This document shows positions 24,252 through 33,644 of a stretch of DNA of 64,000 nucleotides, piece after piece. Numbering within the stretch: the first letter of the stretch is position 1; every line of letters begins with the position of its first letter. Under the pieces are notes generated by a model. The model saw only the letters and a list, made by a program, of their open reading frames with translations. It did no database searches and was not told the DNA's origin. Origin of the DNA: Desulfotomaculum sp. GTDB taxonomy: Bacteria; Bacillota; Desulfotomaculia; Desulfotomaculales; Nap2-2B. Position numbers and translations under genes: made by a program. Location of the stretch: positions 35,096 to 99,095 of the forward strand of contig DMZI01000068.1 of assembly GCA_003485325.1 (NCBI GenBank), given 5' to 3'.

Positions 24252-25121
24252 ATGTATCTGCCAAATTTTGAATATTTTCAGCCGGATAGTATTGAGGAAA
24301 CCTGCCAATTGTTGTCACAGTTTGGTTCCAAAGCCAAATTGTTCGCCGGCGGGACCGATGTTATCATCAAGATGAAAAAAGAGTTGTTGTCGCCGGAAAT
24401 CCTCGTCTCCATCGAGAAAATCGACCAATTGAAAAAAATCGAGTATGTACCCGGCAAAGGCGTTGTTATCGGAAGCGGAGTTACCCATAACGATTTAGTC
24501 TATTCAGAGCTTTTGCATGAAAAATACCTGTCCATATCCGAAGCGGCCCGGCAAATGGCGAACAACCAGGTGCGAAACCTCGGCACCGTAGGCGGCAATA
24601 TCGGCAGCGCCGTACCTTCCGCCGATCTGCCGCCGATACTCATCGCCCTTGGCGCAACCGTTAAAATTACGGGTGTGAAGGGAGATCGGACCATGGATCT
24701 GGAAGATGTGTTCATCGGTCCCGGTAAGACCGTTTTGGCACAAGACGAAATTATCACCGAAGTAGTCATCCCCGACCAGAAAATGACCGGCAGCAATTAC
24801 ATCAAATTCGGGCTGCGGGCATCGGGCGCCTTAGCCGTGGTTGGTGTGGCGGCAGCAGTTCAAGTTGAAAACAATGCCATCAAAGAGGCGAGAATAGTAC
24901 TGGGAGCGGTTTCACCCACACCGGTGCGGGCAAAAAAAGCCGAAGAGTTCCTGAAAGACAAGAAAATCAGCGACGAACTATTGGCCGGAGCCGGGGTCAT
25001 TGCCTCCGGGGAATGCGTGCCTATCACAGACATACGGGCCTCGGCCGAATACCGTAAAGACATGGTGCGCGTCTTTACCAGGCGGGCATTGCGCAAAGCT
25101 ATCGACGAAGGGCATGCTTAA
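24252..25121 (+). CDS. Molybdenum hydroxylase FAD-binding subunit
   Basis: This is the medium, FAD-carrying subunit (XdhB/CoxM type) that passes electrons out of a xanthine dehydrogenase-family enzyme. From ATG 24252 it has 289 residues. The FAD motifs are AGGTD at 32-36 and GTVGGNIGSAVPSADLPP at 112-129, and a CO-dehydrogenase flavoprotein C-terminal domain follows from about 175. GTG 24219 opens the frame earlier, but GAGGTGATC precedes ATG 24252. It is encoded 16 bases before the iron-sulfur subunit. Confidence 0.92.
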   Translation: MYLPNFEYFQPDSIEETCQLLSQFGSKAKLFAGGTDVIIKMKKELLSPEILVSIEKIDQLKKIEYVPGKGVVIGSGVTHNDLVYSELLHEKYLSISEAARQMANNQVRNLGTVGGNIGSAVPSADLPPILIALGATVKITGVKGDRTMDLEDVFIGPGKTVLAQDEIITEVVIPDQKMTGSNYIKFGLRASGALAVVGVAAAVQVENNAIKEARIVLGAVSPTPVRAKKAEEFLKDKKISDELLAGAGVIASGECVPITDIRASAEYRKDMVRVFTRRALRKAIDEGHA

Positions 25122-25137
25122 GAAAGGGGCGCTGAAA

Positions 25138-25635
25138 ATGTTAAAGTTCGTTACAGATAAAGACGGAGTCAAACGTTATTTAGTTTCATTAAAAGTTAAC
25201 GGCAACGAGTATACAAGGATGGTTAAAGCCAACAGCCTGCTGGTAAACTTCTTGCGGGAGGAGCTTGACCTTACCGGAACTAAAAAGGCGTGCGAACAGG
25301 CCGATTGCGGCGCCTGCACCGTGCTGCTGGATGGGAAACCGGTCAACTCCTGCATGATCCTGACCATCAACGCCGACGGGCGGGAAGTCATAACTGTCGA
25401 AGGTCTCGCTACAAATGGAAAGCTGGACATACTCCAGGAAAAATTCATAGAACACTCGGCGCCGCAATGCGGCTACTGCACTCCCGGCATACTCATGTCG
25501 GCCAAAGCGTTGCTTAATCGCAATCCCCACCCAACCGAATATGAAGTACGCGAGGCTATAGCAGGCAACCTGTGCCGTTGCACAGGATATGTCAATTACG
25601 TCAAGGCAATTTTAGACGCGGCAGAAAATCAATAA
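25138..25635 (+). CDS. Molybdenum hydroxylase [2Fe-2S] subunit
   Basis: The small subunit with two [2Fe-2S] clusters links the molybdenum site to FAD. The 165-residue protein has the plant-ferredoxin-type cluster Cys52, 57, 60 and 72, and the alpha-helical cluster Cys111, 114, 146 and 148 (CGYCTPG and CRCTGY). ATG 25138 has an AGAAAGGGG site; the frame is open further upstream, inside the FAD gene, without family similarity. The N-terminal 15 residues are slightly longer than usual. Confidence 0.94.
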   Translation: MLKFVTDKDGVKRYLVSLKVNGNEYTRMVKANSLLVNFLREELDLTGTKKACEQADCGACTVLLDGKPVNSCMILTINADGREVITVEGLATNGKLDILQEKFIEHSAPQCGYCTPGILMSAKALLNRNPHPTEYEVREAIAGNLCRCTGYVNYVKAILDAAENQ

Positions 25636-25652
25636 AGAAAGGAATGGGAACA

Positions 25653-27983
25653 TTGAGCGAAAAACATTCCTATGTTGGAAAAAACCTTCAGAGAACTGAC
25701 GTACTGGATAAGGTGACCGGGCGCGGCAAATTTACCGCCGACCTCAAATTTTCTAACATGTTGTATGGAAAACTTATTTACAGCACGCATGCTCACGCGC
25801 GAATTTTAAATATCGACACATCCGAAGCTGAAAAACTGCCCGGTATAAAGGCCATTATTACCGCCAAAGACGTGCCCTCGATAAGATACGGGCTTAGCCC
25901 CGCCCGCTATGACGAAAACATATTTTGCATCGACACAGTCAAATTTTATGGTGATAAAATAGGCGCTGTGTGTGCGATTGATGAAGATACGGTATATGAA
26001 GCCCTCAAGTTGATTAAAGTAGAATACGAAGCGCTGCCGGCCGTATTTACTCCCGCTGAAGCGGCTGCAGAAGGCGCGCCGCAAATCTTTGAGGAATACC
26101 CGCGCAACCTTAACACAGAAATTCACCAGCATTTCGGTGATTGCGACAAAGCACAGGAAGAAGCCTACTACGTGCGCACCGACCGCTTTCAGGGACAACG
26201 CACGATACACGGCGTCATCGAACCACACTGCACAATCGCCTACTGGGAAGGGAAAAGAGTAATTGTTCATGCCGCCCACCAGTCAGTCCACTACCTGCAG
26301 CATCACCTAGCCCGGATTTTAGGAATGAAAGAAGGCGACATACGCGTAATCACCCCCTATGTGGGCGGCGGTTTCGGCGGAAAACTCGATGTCAGCGGCC
26401 TGGATATTTCAGCCATTATCCTTTCCAAAATAACCGGCCAGCCGGTCAAAATGGCTTATGACCTGGAAGAAGTTTGGCTAAACGGCCGCGGCCGTCACGG
26501 CATGGATATGGAATACACCACCGGCGTAACCAAAGAAGGAAAAATCCTCTTCGTAAAAAATGAGATTGTCATAGACGGCGGCGCGTACACTGGTCTGGGT
26601 ATAGCCTCGGCTTACTACGCGGGAGCCCTGCTGACCGTGTTGTATAATTTCGATAACTACAAGTTTGACGCGTATAGGTACGTAACCAACCTGCCGCCCT
26701 GCGGCGCACAAAGAGGACACGGGCAGCCGCACCCGCGCTACGCTTTTGAAAGCCACTTGGATCACATCGCTGAAGATCTTGGTATAGACCCGATCGAGAT
26801 ACGTATAATCAATGCCCGCAAATCCGGTGATGTAACACCAAACGGATACGAACTAAAGTCATATTTCTTGAAAGAAGCAAATGAACTGGCGCGGGACGCC
26901 TCCGGGTGGAAAGACAAGAAAGGCAAGATGGCCAAGGGCAGAGGCATCGGCGTCGGCAACGGCGGTTTTGTTTCCGGCGCGGGTTTCTGTCAGTACCGGA
27001 CCGACCTGCCGCACTCGATAGCCATGATCAAAGTGTATGACGACGGTTCCCATGCGATCGTATATACCAATGCAGTCGATATTGGTCAGGGCAGCGATAC
27101 GGTGCTCAGACAGATGGCCGCCGAGGGGATGGGTTATCCATACGACGACATCTCTATCGTGTCCCATGATACCGACCTGGCTACCCTTGATTTTGGCGCT
27201 TATGCCAGCCGGCAGACCTTGATGGCCGGCTGGGCGGTAAAAAGAGCGGGAGAAGATGTCAAGAGAAAAATTCTTGAGATGGCGGCGGAAATGATTAAAG
27301 TCAAGGAGGATGGCGGTTACCGCTCGGGCAAGTTGATGCCGGAAGAACTGGACTGCAGGGAAGGCATCGTATTTATGAAGCAGGAACCGGCTGTTAAAAT
27401 AACCTTTGCCGAAGTGGCCCGTGCTTATTTTGTGAAAAACGGTTTGTTGATTGGGCGCGGCTATTACCACCCCGGCAAACTGGGCGGCCAGCACAAAGGG
27501 GCGGCGGTTGGCACGTCCCCGGCCTACAGCAGTGCGACCCAGGTTTCCGAGGTGACTGTTGATGAAGAAACCGGTATGGTAAAAGTTCTCAATACTTGGG
27601 ACGTGCACGACAGCGGCGTCGCAATCAACCCGAATTTGTTGCACGGACAGGTGCACGGCGCCTTTGCCATGGGCATTGGTGAGACCCTCTGGGAAAAAGT
27701 AATGTTTGATGAAAAAGGAAAACTGCTCAACGGGAACTATGCTGAATACCGGCTGCCGACCGCGCTGGATATGCCGCCGGTGCATTCAATGATCTTGGAT
27801 ACTTTCGAACCCAACGGGCCTTATGGCGCGAAAGAAGTTGGCGAGGGCGCCACCACCCCGACCTTGGGTTGTGTTGCCAACGCTGTTTACGACGCCACAG
27901 GAGCCAGGGTATCCAGTCTGCCGCTTACTCCGGAGAAGGTCTGGCGCGCCATGAAGGAAAAAAGAGAGCGCGAAGAAAAGTAA
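25653..27983 (+). CDS. Molybdenum hydroxylase catalytic subunit (xanthine dehydrogenase family)
   Basis: This is the large subunit carrying the molybdopterin cofactor. It has 776 residues from TTG 25653. Visible marks are an N-terminal a/b hammerhead domain, GGGFGGK at 238-244, the PCGAQRGHGQP cofactor segment, DIGQGSDTVLRQ, and the active-site Glu731 in VGEGATTP. The nearby ade, yqeB and yqeC favour a purine hydroxylase with labile selenium; nicotinate or other N-heterocycles are alternatives. No in-frame TGA for selenocysteine is present. These three genes look richer in G+C than the mod genes before them. A deleted paralogue lies at 15338-15526. Confidence 0.9.
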   Translation: MSEKHSYVGKNLQRTDVLDKVTGRGKFTADLKFSNMLYGKLIYSTHAHARILNIDTSEAEKLPGIKAIITAKDVPSIRYGLSPARYDENIFCIDTVKFYGDKIGAVCAIDEDTVYEALKLIKVEYEALPAVFTPAEAAAEGAPQIFEEYPRNLNTEIHQHFGDCDKAQEEAYYVRTDRFQGQRTIHGVIEPHCTIAYWEGKRVIVHAAHQSVHYLQHHLARILGMKEGDIRVITPYVGGGFGGKLDVSGLDISAIILSKITGQPVKMAYDLEEVWLNGRGRHGMDMEYTTGVTKEGKILFVKNEIVIDGGAYTGLGIASAYYAGALLTVLYNFDNYKFDAYRYVTNLPPCGAQRGHGQPHPRYAFESHLDHIAEDLGIDPIEIRIINARKSGDVTPNGYELKSYFLKEANELARDASGWKDKKGKMAKGRGIGVGNGGFVSGAGFCQYRTDLPHSIAMIKVYDDGSHAIVYTNAVDIGQGSDTVLRQMAAEGMGYPYDDISIVSHDTDLATLDFGAYASRQTLMAGWAVKRAGEDVKRKILEMAAEMIKVKEDGGYRSGKLMPEELDCREGIVFMKQEPAVKITFAEVARAYFVKNGLLIGRGYYHPGKLGGQHKGAAVGTSPAYSSATQVSEVTVDEETGMVKVLNTWDVHDSGVAINPNLLHGQVHGAFAMGIGETLWEKVMFDEKGKLLNGNYAEYRLPTALDMPPVHSMILDTFEPNGPYGAKEVGEGATTPTLGCVANAVYDATGARVSSLPLTPEKVWRAMKEKREREEK

Positions 27984-28632
27984 TCCGGGCATTGTAGGGG
28001 GCTTTAAAATGAACCAAAAAGAAATTGATGAAATCAATAAAACTATACCTTAGATCTGATGACTGGCGTTGAAACCGCCGCCGGGACCATGTTGCTTGTT
28101 TCCAAAGATAGGTTTTGGCAAATTCATTTTTACATCAACCGTATCGATAATGTAATGGTTAAATAATACCATTGCATTTCGATTATTGGGCGGTTTTGAA
28201 AATGTCAATGCAGCAAGAAAAGAATCAAGCCTAAAAGTTTTAAAGGAACGGTTTTCTTTTGTTGCATTTAGGATAGTTTCAGTCCTTGATAGAGAAAAGC
28301 AGGTTTCTTTTGGAAGCCTGTTTTTTATTGCTTCGTTTAAAAAATAGGACAAAAAATAATGGTCTGACAAAAGCAATGAAAAAAATTTCATTTTTTAAAC
28401 CCAATCGGTCATGAACAGGTGACGAACCGCTATGGTATGCAGTAAAAGAATTACATATTATTTTATTTAAAGACTTAAAGTAACACCGGTTCCAGTTCAT
28501 TTTTGCCGCCGGTTAGAAAAAGGTTTATGTAACCGGCAGGAGAATATTTAATGTATATAAAATTATGATCAGAGAACCTGCATATTATAGAGTATGCTTC
28601 TAGCAAGAAATGAATTGGGAAGGACAGGAAAA
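27984..28632. other. Gene-poor stretch with a 14-codon frame
   Basis: After the hydroxylase, a GGGGG site precedes ATG 28009, which opens a frame of only 14 codons to TAG at 28051. The next frame continues with LMTGVETAAGTMLLVSKD for about 40 codons, which could be a frameshifted remnant. A 60-codon open stretch up to about 28345 has no family I recognise. The rest is AT-rich. TATTAT near 28581 may belong to the murI promoter. Confidence 0.4.
28299..28326 (+). terminator. Rho-independent terminator
   Basis: CAGGTTTC and GGAAGCCTG pair (one G-U) around a TTTT loop, followed by TTTTTTATT. It lies 316 bases after the hydroxylase stop and would end that operon. Confidence 0.65.
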
Positions 28633-29442
28633 TTGAGAGATTCAAGGCCTATCGGTTTGTTTGATTCGGGATTGGGAGGGCTTACTGTATCCCGGGAAAT
28701 ATTCAGCCTGATGCCCGATGAATCAACCATTTACTTCGGGGATACACTGCATGTGCCCTACGGATCTCGCAGCATACAGGAGCTAATTAATTTTGCTGAT
28801 CAAATAATTGCTTTTCTGGTAAGTTGTAATGTAAAATACATTGTCTTTGCCTGCAATACAAATTCATCGCTTTCTCTTCAGGCCATGAGAAAACGGTATC
28901 AAGTTCCCATGAAAGGCTTGATTGAACCAGGAGCGAAACTGGCCGTGAGCTCCACTGTGAATAAAAGGGTTGGCATCATCGCAACGGAGGCGACTGTAAA
29001 CAGCCAGGCATACCAGCGCGCAATCAATTCATTGAATCCGTCTGTTTCTGTTTTTGCCCAGCCTGCCCCGCTTTTAGTTCCTCTGGTAGAGGCCGGGATG
29101 TCGGAAACCCAAAAGGTGTTTGACGCTGTATGTGAATATGTGAGTCCGTTAAAATCAGCTCATATAGATACTCTAATCCTCGGCTGTACCCATTATCCGT
29201 TTCTGCTTGCGCATTTCCGGAAGTGCCTTGGTCCGGAAATTGTTTTTATCGATCCCGCTGCAGCAGCAGTTTTAGAATCAAAGGAAGATATGAGCAGTTT
29301 AAATCTGTTGAAAAAATCATCAAAGGTCGCTCCCAGTCATCGTTATTTTGTAAGCGGGGACCCTGCCGATTTTGCTTTTAAAGCAGAAAGCCTGGGTTGC
29401 GGCCGGATTACAGTTGAACGTATCGTGCTGGATAAGAGCTGA
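28633..29442 (+). CDS. murI: Glutamate racemase MurI
   Basis: MurI makes D-glutamate for peptidoglycan. From TTG 28633 it has 269 residues. Both catalytic cysteines are present: Cys74 in FACNTNSS and Cys185 in GCTHYPF, with His187 beside the latter and Asp11-Ser12 in FDSGLGG. TTG 28633 is preferred because GGGAAGGACAGGA precedes it; ATG 28594 would add 13 residues and sits at a possible -10 region. The 2-hydroxyacyl-CoA dehydratase-like gene follows after 41 bases. Confidence 0.93.
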   Translation: MRDSRPIGLFDSGLGGLTVSREIFSLMPDESTIYFGDTLHVPYGSRSIQELINFADQIIAFLVSCNVKYIVFACNTNSSLSLQAMRKRYQVPMKGLIEPGAKLAVSSTVNKRVGIIATEATVNSQAYQRAINSLNPSVSVFAQPAPLLVPLVEAGMSETQKVFDAVCEYVSPLKSAHIDTLILGCTHYPFLLAHFRKCLGPEIVFIDPAAAAVLESKEDMSSLNLLKKSSKVAPSHRYFVSGDPADFAFKAESLGCGRITVERIVLDKS

Positions 29443-29483
29443 AAATCTTTTTTGAACTTTTACAAAGGTGATAGCTGGCGCTG

Positions 29484-30476
29484 ATGAACAGGGGTAAAAT
29501 AGGGATTACAACAACAATACCTGTTGAAATTGTTTACTCTGCCGGATATATTCCGGTGGATTTGAACAACTTGTTTATAAGTGACCCTGATGCGTTGACG
29601 CTTGTTGAAGAAGCTGAAATAGCGGGATACCCGCGTAATACCTGCGCATGGATTAAAGGCCTTTACAGTATCGTATTAAAGCACAGGGATATACGGACCG
29701 TTATTGCAGTTACCCAGGGGGATTGCAGCAACACCCATGCCCTTATGGAAACATTGCAATTGGAAGGTGTACAAGTTATTCCTTTCGCGTATCCTTTTGA
29801 TCGCGACAGGGATCTTTTAAAACTGCAGATAGAAAAACTAATGTCCTATTTTGGTGTAAAGAATCAACAGGTTGAACCGGTCCGCGAGAAGCTCAACAAG
29901 ATCAGGCGTAAGGTTTGGAAACTTGATCAACTTACATTTTCCGAAAATGTAATCAGCGGCTGGGACAACCATTATTATCAGGTAAGCTGCAGCGATTTTA
30001 AAGGCAACCCTGAAAGATTCGAAAGTGAGCTGGACACTTTTTTATCAGGTTTAAAGGGGGCAGTTTTACCCGAGACAGAGATCCGGCTGGGATATGCCGG
30101 TGTGCCGCCGATCATAGGTGACTTGTACAGCTACATGGAGGAAAAGGGCGCCCGGATTGTTTTTAATGAAACACAGCGTCAGTTTACGATGCCCTTTGAG
30201 ACACAGGATTTGGTTGAACAATATCGGTTATATACTTACCCGTACGGTATTTTTTTTCGTTTGCAGGACATTCTGAGGCAGATCGAAAAACGTAAAATAG
30301 ACGGCCTTGTCCATTATGCCCAGGGTTTCTGTTTTCGGCAGATAGAAGACCTGATCATGAGAAAAAAAATAAATATTCCAGTGCTTACCCTGGAGGGGGA
30401 CAAGCCCAATCATCTGGATGCACGGACACGAACGAGGATCGACGCCTTTTTAGAAATGATCAGCCGGTCTAAATAA
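29484..30476 (+). CDS. 2-hydroxyacyl-CoA dehydratase-like protein (HgdB/FldB family)
   Basis: The 330-residue protein resembles the D-component of 2-hydroxyglutaryl-CoA-type dehydratases. The three probable [4Fe-4S] ligands are Cys54 (NTCAW), Cys81 (QGDCSN) and Cys283 (GFCFRQ), with GDKPNHLDARTRTR at the end. It begins directly with the GITTTIPVEIVYSAGY core. No second subunit and no ATP-dependent activator is encoded beside it, so it may not be a classical dehydratase; double-cubane proteins of this superfamily are another possibility. It probably forms an operon with murI. Confidence 0.75.
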   Translation: MNRGKIGITTTIPVEIVYSAGYIPVDLNNLFISDPDALTLVEEAEIAGYPRNTCAWIKGLYSIVLKHRDIRTVIAVTQGDCSNTHALMETLQLEGVQVIPFAYPFDRDRDLLKLQIEKLMSYFGVKNQQVEPVREKLNKIRRKVWKLDQLTFSENVISGWDNHYYQVSCSDFKGNPERFESELDTFLSGLKGAVLPETEIRLGYAGVPPIIGDLYSYMEEKGARIVFNETQRQFTMPFETQDLVEQYRLYTYPYGIFFRLQDILRQIEKRKIDGLVHYAQGFCFRQIEDLIMRKKINIPVLTLEGDKPNHLDARTRTRIDAFLEMISRSK

Positions 30477-30738
30477 TTAGACATCCATGCTGCTACGCAG
30501 CACCAGCAGCAGGATGAAAAAGTAAGTATTCAGTAAAACCGTCCAAAGGGCACGGGTTGTCAAAGCGAACGACTTGCGAAGCTCCGGTAACATCAGATAA
30601 GCGAAGCGAGGGTAACCGGACAGCGATGCGAAACCAGCGGCTCTCTTAAGTTGTTATAAAAGCAGTCTTAATTCCAAAGTTAACAGGGCGATGTTGTTAG
30701 TTACTCATATGCCGCCTTTGCAGCGCCGCTAGTCCGGT
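30477..30738. other. Intergenic stretch before argG without a gene
   Basis: No coding potential is seen. The stretch contains TCCGGT and ACCGGA arms around an AAGCGAAGCGAGGG tract, so it may fold. I found no T-box sequence. A possible argG promoter, TTATCA with TACTAT 16 bases on, lies near 30846-30873, outside this interval. Confidence 0.35.
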
Positions 30739-30790
30739 CCGATGCAAGCTGCGCTGCTGTCGGTGCTTAAGCATCGGAGTAAGCGGTGAC
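30739..30790. repeat. Intergenic structured repeat, copy B
   Basis: CCGATGC (30739-30745) pairs with GCATCGG (30771-30777). Inside and after it is the family core CGGTGCTTAAGCATCGG-AGTAAGCGGTGAC. GCTTA and TAAGC can pair as an alternative fold. Over about 52 bases it aligns with copy C at 50401-50452. Confidence 0.55.
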
Positions 30791-30898
30791 AATGCCGTGT
30801 CTATAGGACTCATTATATAAAAAACTAATTTTCAGGATGGATAGTTATCAGGATAGTTGCCTATGGTACTATATAAAGGATAAAGGGGAGGAATGTAT

Positions 30899-32116
30899 GT
30901 GAAAAAAGTTGTCTTAGCGTACTCCGGTGGTCTTGATACTTCTATAATTATTCCATGGCTTAAAGAAAACTATGATTGCCAGGTAATTGCAATGGTTGCC
31001 GATCTGGGCCAGGGCGATGAGCTTAACCTGATCGAGGAAAAGGCGCTTAAAAGCGGCGCCAGCAAAGTTTATATCCAGGATGTAAGAAAGAGATTTGTTG
31101 AAGAATATATTTTCCCGGCTTTAAAAGCCGGAGCAATATATGAAAGCAGATACCTTTTGGGTACTTCCCTGGCTCGCCCTTTAATAGCCCAGCAGTTGGT
31201 AGAAATAGCTGAAAAGGAAGGGGCCGAAGCGGTTGCCCATGGCGCAACCGGCAAGGGTAACGATCAGGTGCGTTTTGAATTGAGCGTTAAAGCGCTGAAT
31301 CCGCGTTTAAAAATTATTGCGCCCTGGCGTGAGTGGAAAATAATCTCCAGGGATGAAGCAATAGACTACGCCAATGCAAGAGGCATTCCCGTACCTGTAA
31401 CAAAAGAGCGGCCATACAGCATGGACCGCAACCTCATGCACCTCAGCCATGAGGGAGGACTTCTTGAGGACCCGGCCAATGAAATGCCTGCTGATGTCCT
31501 GATGCTTACGGTACAACCGGAAAAAGCGCCCGATAATCCTACCTATCTGGAAATTTACTTCGAATGCGGGTCGCCAAAAAAGGTTGATGGCATTGAGCTT
31601 GATCCCGTTTCTTTGTTGGAAAGATTGAACCTGATCGGCGGCGCCAACGGAATTGGCATAGTTGATATGGTTGAGAACCGTCTGGTGGGAATTAAATCAC
31701 GCGGCGTCTATGAAACGCCCGGCGGCACATTGCTTTTCATCGCGCACAGAGAATTGGAAAGCCTTTGTCTGGACCGGATGACCATGCATTTTAAAGAAAT
31801 AGTGGCTTCGAGATACTCCGAGTTGGTTTATGAAGGGGTTTGGTTTGCGCCTTTAAAAGAGGCCCTGGACGCTTTTGTAGAAAATACTCAAAAGACAGTT
31901 ACCGGAACTGTGCGTCTTAAATTATATAAAGGGAACTGTACGCCGGCGGGAGCGCTTTCTCCTTATTCATTATACGATCCCGAACTGGCCACTTTTGGGC
32001 GTGATCAAGCATATAACCAGGCTGATGCCACCGGTTTTATTAACATTTTCGGGCTTCCTCTAAAAGTTAGGGCGTTGATGGAGGAGAAAGCTGGTTTAAA
32101 GAATGGGTCAAAATAA
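30899..32116 (+). CDS. argG: Argininosuccinate synthase ArgG
   Basis: ArgG joins citrulline and aspartate with ATP in arginine synthesis. From GTG 30899 it has 405 residues. The PP-loop SGGLDTS is at 9-15, and AHGATGKGNDQVRFE and the PYSMDRNLMH segment are intact. ATG 30893 is in frame but sits directly on the AAAGGGGAGG site. argH is not adjacent; instead wecB overlaps the end by 14 bases. Confidence 0.95.
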   Translation: MKKVVLAYSGGLDTSIIIPWLKENYDCQVIAMVADLGQGDELNLIEEKALKSGASKVYIQDVRKRFVEEYIFPALKAGAIYESRYLLGTSLARPLIAQQLVEIAEKEGAEAVAHGATGKGNDQVRFELSVKALNPRLKIIAPWREWKIISRDEAIDYANARGIPVPVTKERPYSMDRNLMHLSHEGGLLEDPANEMPADVLMLTVQPEKAPDNPTYLEIYFECGSPKKVDGIELDPVSLLERLNLIGGANGIGIVDMVENRLVGIKSRGVYETPGGTLLFIAHRELESLCLDRMTMHFKEIVASRYSELVYEGVWFAPLKEALDAFVENTQKTVTGTVRLKLYKGNCTPAGALSPYSLYDPELATFGRDQAYNQADATGFINIFGLPLKVRALMEEKAGLKNGSK

Positions 32117-33269
32117 AAAAATTCTTGTTGTATTTGGTACCAGGCCCGAAGCAATTAAGATGGCGCCGTTGATCAAGGAACTGGCCCGTTATCCTGAAGA
32201 GATCAACTGTCTCGTTGCCGTAACAGCCCAGCACCGGGAAATGCTTGATCAGGTTCTTGATCTTTTTGGCATCCGGCCGGATTTTGATTTAAATATCATG
32301 AAATCCGAGCAGAGCCTTTTCGAGATTACTTGCAGGGTACTTTCAGGTCTGCAGGAAATATTTAATGAAGAACGTCCGGACCTGGCGCTTGTTCACGGAG
32401 ATACAACAACCACATTTGTTTCAGCGCTCGCAGCCTATTATTTGCAGATACCTGTAGGGCATGTCGAAGCCGGTCTGCGTACAGGTGATAAATATGCCCC
32501 CTTTCCGGAAGAAATTAACAGGCGGCTTACTGCGGGAATAGCCGACCTTCATTTTGCGCCGACCGGCCTGGCAAGGGACAACCTTTTAAAAGAGGGTATC
32601 AGCAGGGAAAAAATCTTCGTCACCGGAAATACTGTAATTGACGCGCTTTTTTTAACCTTAAAGGACAACTATAGTTTTAATAATAGCGTTTTAAACAACA
32701 TAGACTATAAAAATCATAAGGTGATACTTGTAACTACACACAGGCGTGAAAATTTTGGCGGGCCAATGAAATCGGTTTACAGAGCGCTTAAAACAATTGT
32801 TGATTTATACCCCGAAGTGGAGGTTGTCTTTTCGGTACACAGGAATCCCGTGGTAAGAAACGCCGTTGCCGAATTGTTAAGTAATCTTAATCGTGTACAT
32901 CTGATTGATCCGCTTGAGTATGAGCCATTTATTAACTTAATGAACCGCAGTTACCTTGTCCTTACTGACTCGGGCGGCCTTCAGGAAGAGGCCCCGGCCC
33001 TCGGTAAACCAGTGCTGGTCTTAAGAGATGTTACGGAAAGGCCTGAGGCAGTTTGGGCTGGAACGGTACGGGTTATTGGTACGCAATATGAAAAAATCGT
33101 TTCAGAGGTCCGGTTTTTGCTTGATGATCAACAGCATTACCAGAGGATGTCTGAAGCAGTAAACCCGTATGGGGACGGGATGGCTTCCCAACGGATCTGC
33201 GGGGCGTTGTTCCATTATTTTGGATTTGCCGGGAACCCTCCCGAAGAGTACGTTGCGAATAAAAAATAA
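32103..33269 (+). CDS. wecB: UDP-N-acetylglucosamine 2-epimerase (non-hydrolysing)
   Basis: The enzyme interconverts UDP-GlcNAc and UDP-ManNAc for cell-surface polymers. The 388-residue protein has FGTRPEAIKM at 11-20, the HGDTTTT motif, HVEAGLRTGD, THRRENFG and DSGGLQEEAP, all diagnostic of WecB/MnaA with a GT-B fold. ATG 32103 overlaps argG. The next genes belong to ATP synthase, an arrangement also found in other Clostridia. Confidence 0.94.
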   Translation: MGQNKKILVVFGTRPEAIKMAPLIKELARYPEEINCLVAVTAQHREMLDQVLDLFGIRPDFDLNIMKSEQSLFEITCRVLSGLQEIFNEERPDLALVHGDTTTTFVSALAAYYLQIPVGHVEAGLRTGDKYAPFPEEINRRLTAGIADLHFAPTGLARDNLLKEGISREKIFVTGNTVIDALFLTLKDNYSFNNSVLNNIDYKNHKVILVTTHRRENFGGPMKSVYRALKTIVDLYPEVEVVFSVHRNPVVRNAVAELLSNLNRVHLIDPLEYEPFINLMNRSYLVLTDSGGLQEEAPALGKPVLVLRDVTERPEAVWAGTVRVIGTQYEKIVSEVRFLLDDQQHYQRMSEAVNPYGDGMASQRICGALFHYFGFAGNPPEEYVANKK

Positions 33270-33361
33270 AATTGAATAAAAACTAAAATTTTAAAATATA
33301 TATGCAGGATTTATGCTGTGCTCGTAGAAAATAATAATAAGATGGGTGAATCTGTAGAAAT

Positions 33362-33643
33362 ATGAAAACAAGGTCCCCAGAAAAGAACCAGGCAAAAAAT
33401 GAAGATAAAAAAAACAATCAGAAACGGCAGATATTCAGTTACGCAAGGATTTATGCACTGGCTTCTACAGTTGGATTTCAAATCGCCATACCTATAGTAG
33501 TTGGCATATTGGGAGGAAGGTATTTAGATCGTAGGTTTGGCACTGAGCCGTGGCTTATGGTAGTGTGTTTGTTCCTGGGGATCGTGGTAGGCATAGTAGG
33601 ATTAGCAAAACTGGTAGAGGATTTTTTCGGAGAGGGGAAGTAG
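33362..33643 (+). CDS. atpZ: AtpZ/AtpI-like small membrane protein
   Basis: The 93-residue protein has a basic, polar N-terminus (1-25) and two membrane helices (about 32-53 and 63-85) separated by GGRYLDRRFGTEP, the pattern of AtpZ. AtpZ with AtpI has been linked to ATP synthase assembly and ion uptake. The ribosome site (GGGTGA) is weak and far. It lies two bases before atpI. Confidence 0.8.
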   Translation: MKTRSPEKNQAKNEDKKNNQKRQIFSYARIYALASTVGFQIAIPIVVGILGGRYLDRRFGTEPWLMVVCLFLGIVVGIVGLAKLVEDFFGEGK

Positions 33644-33644
33644 G

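Noticed and set aside
26859..27785. 308-codon open frame on the minus strand inside the hydroxylase subunit gene
   Set aside because: It is antisense to a clearly conserved coding sequence and has no family motif or ribosome site.
25653..27983. Selenocysteine in the hydroxylase subunit
   Set aside because: No in-frame TGA occurs; in this enzyme class selenium is a labile, non-encoded ligand.
28050..28391. 113-codon minus-strand frame after the hydroxylase operon
   Set aside because: No ribosome site, no recognisable motif, and it crosses a clear plus-strand terminator.
30477..30898. Possible T-box leader before argG
   Set aside because: No T-box TGGNACCGCG-type string or specifier arrangement was seen.
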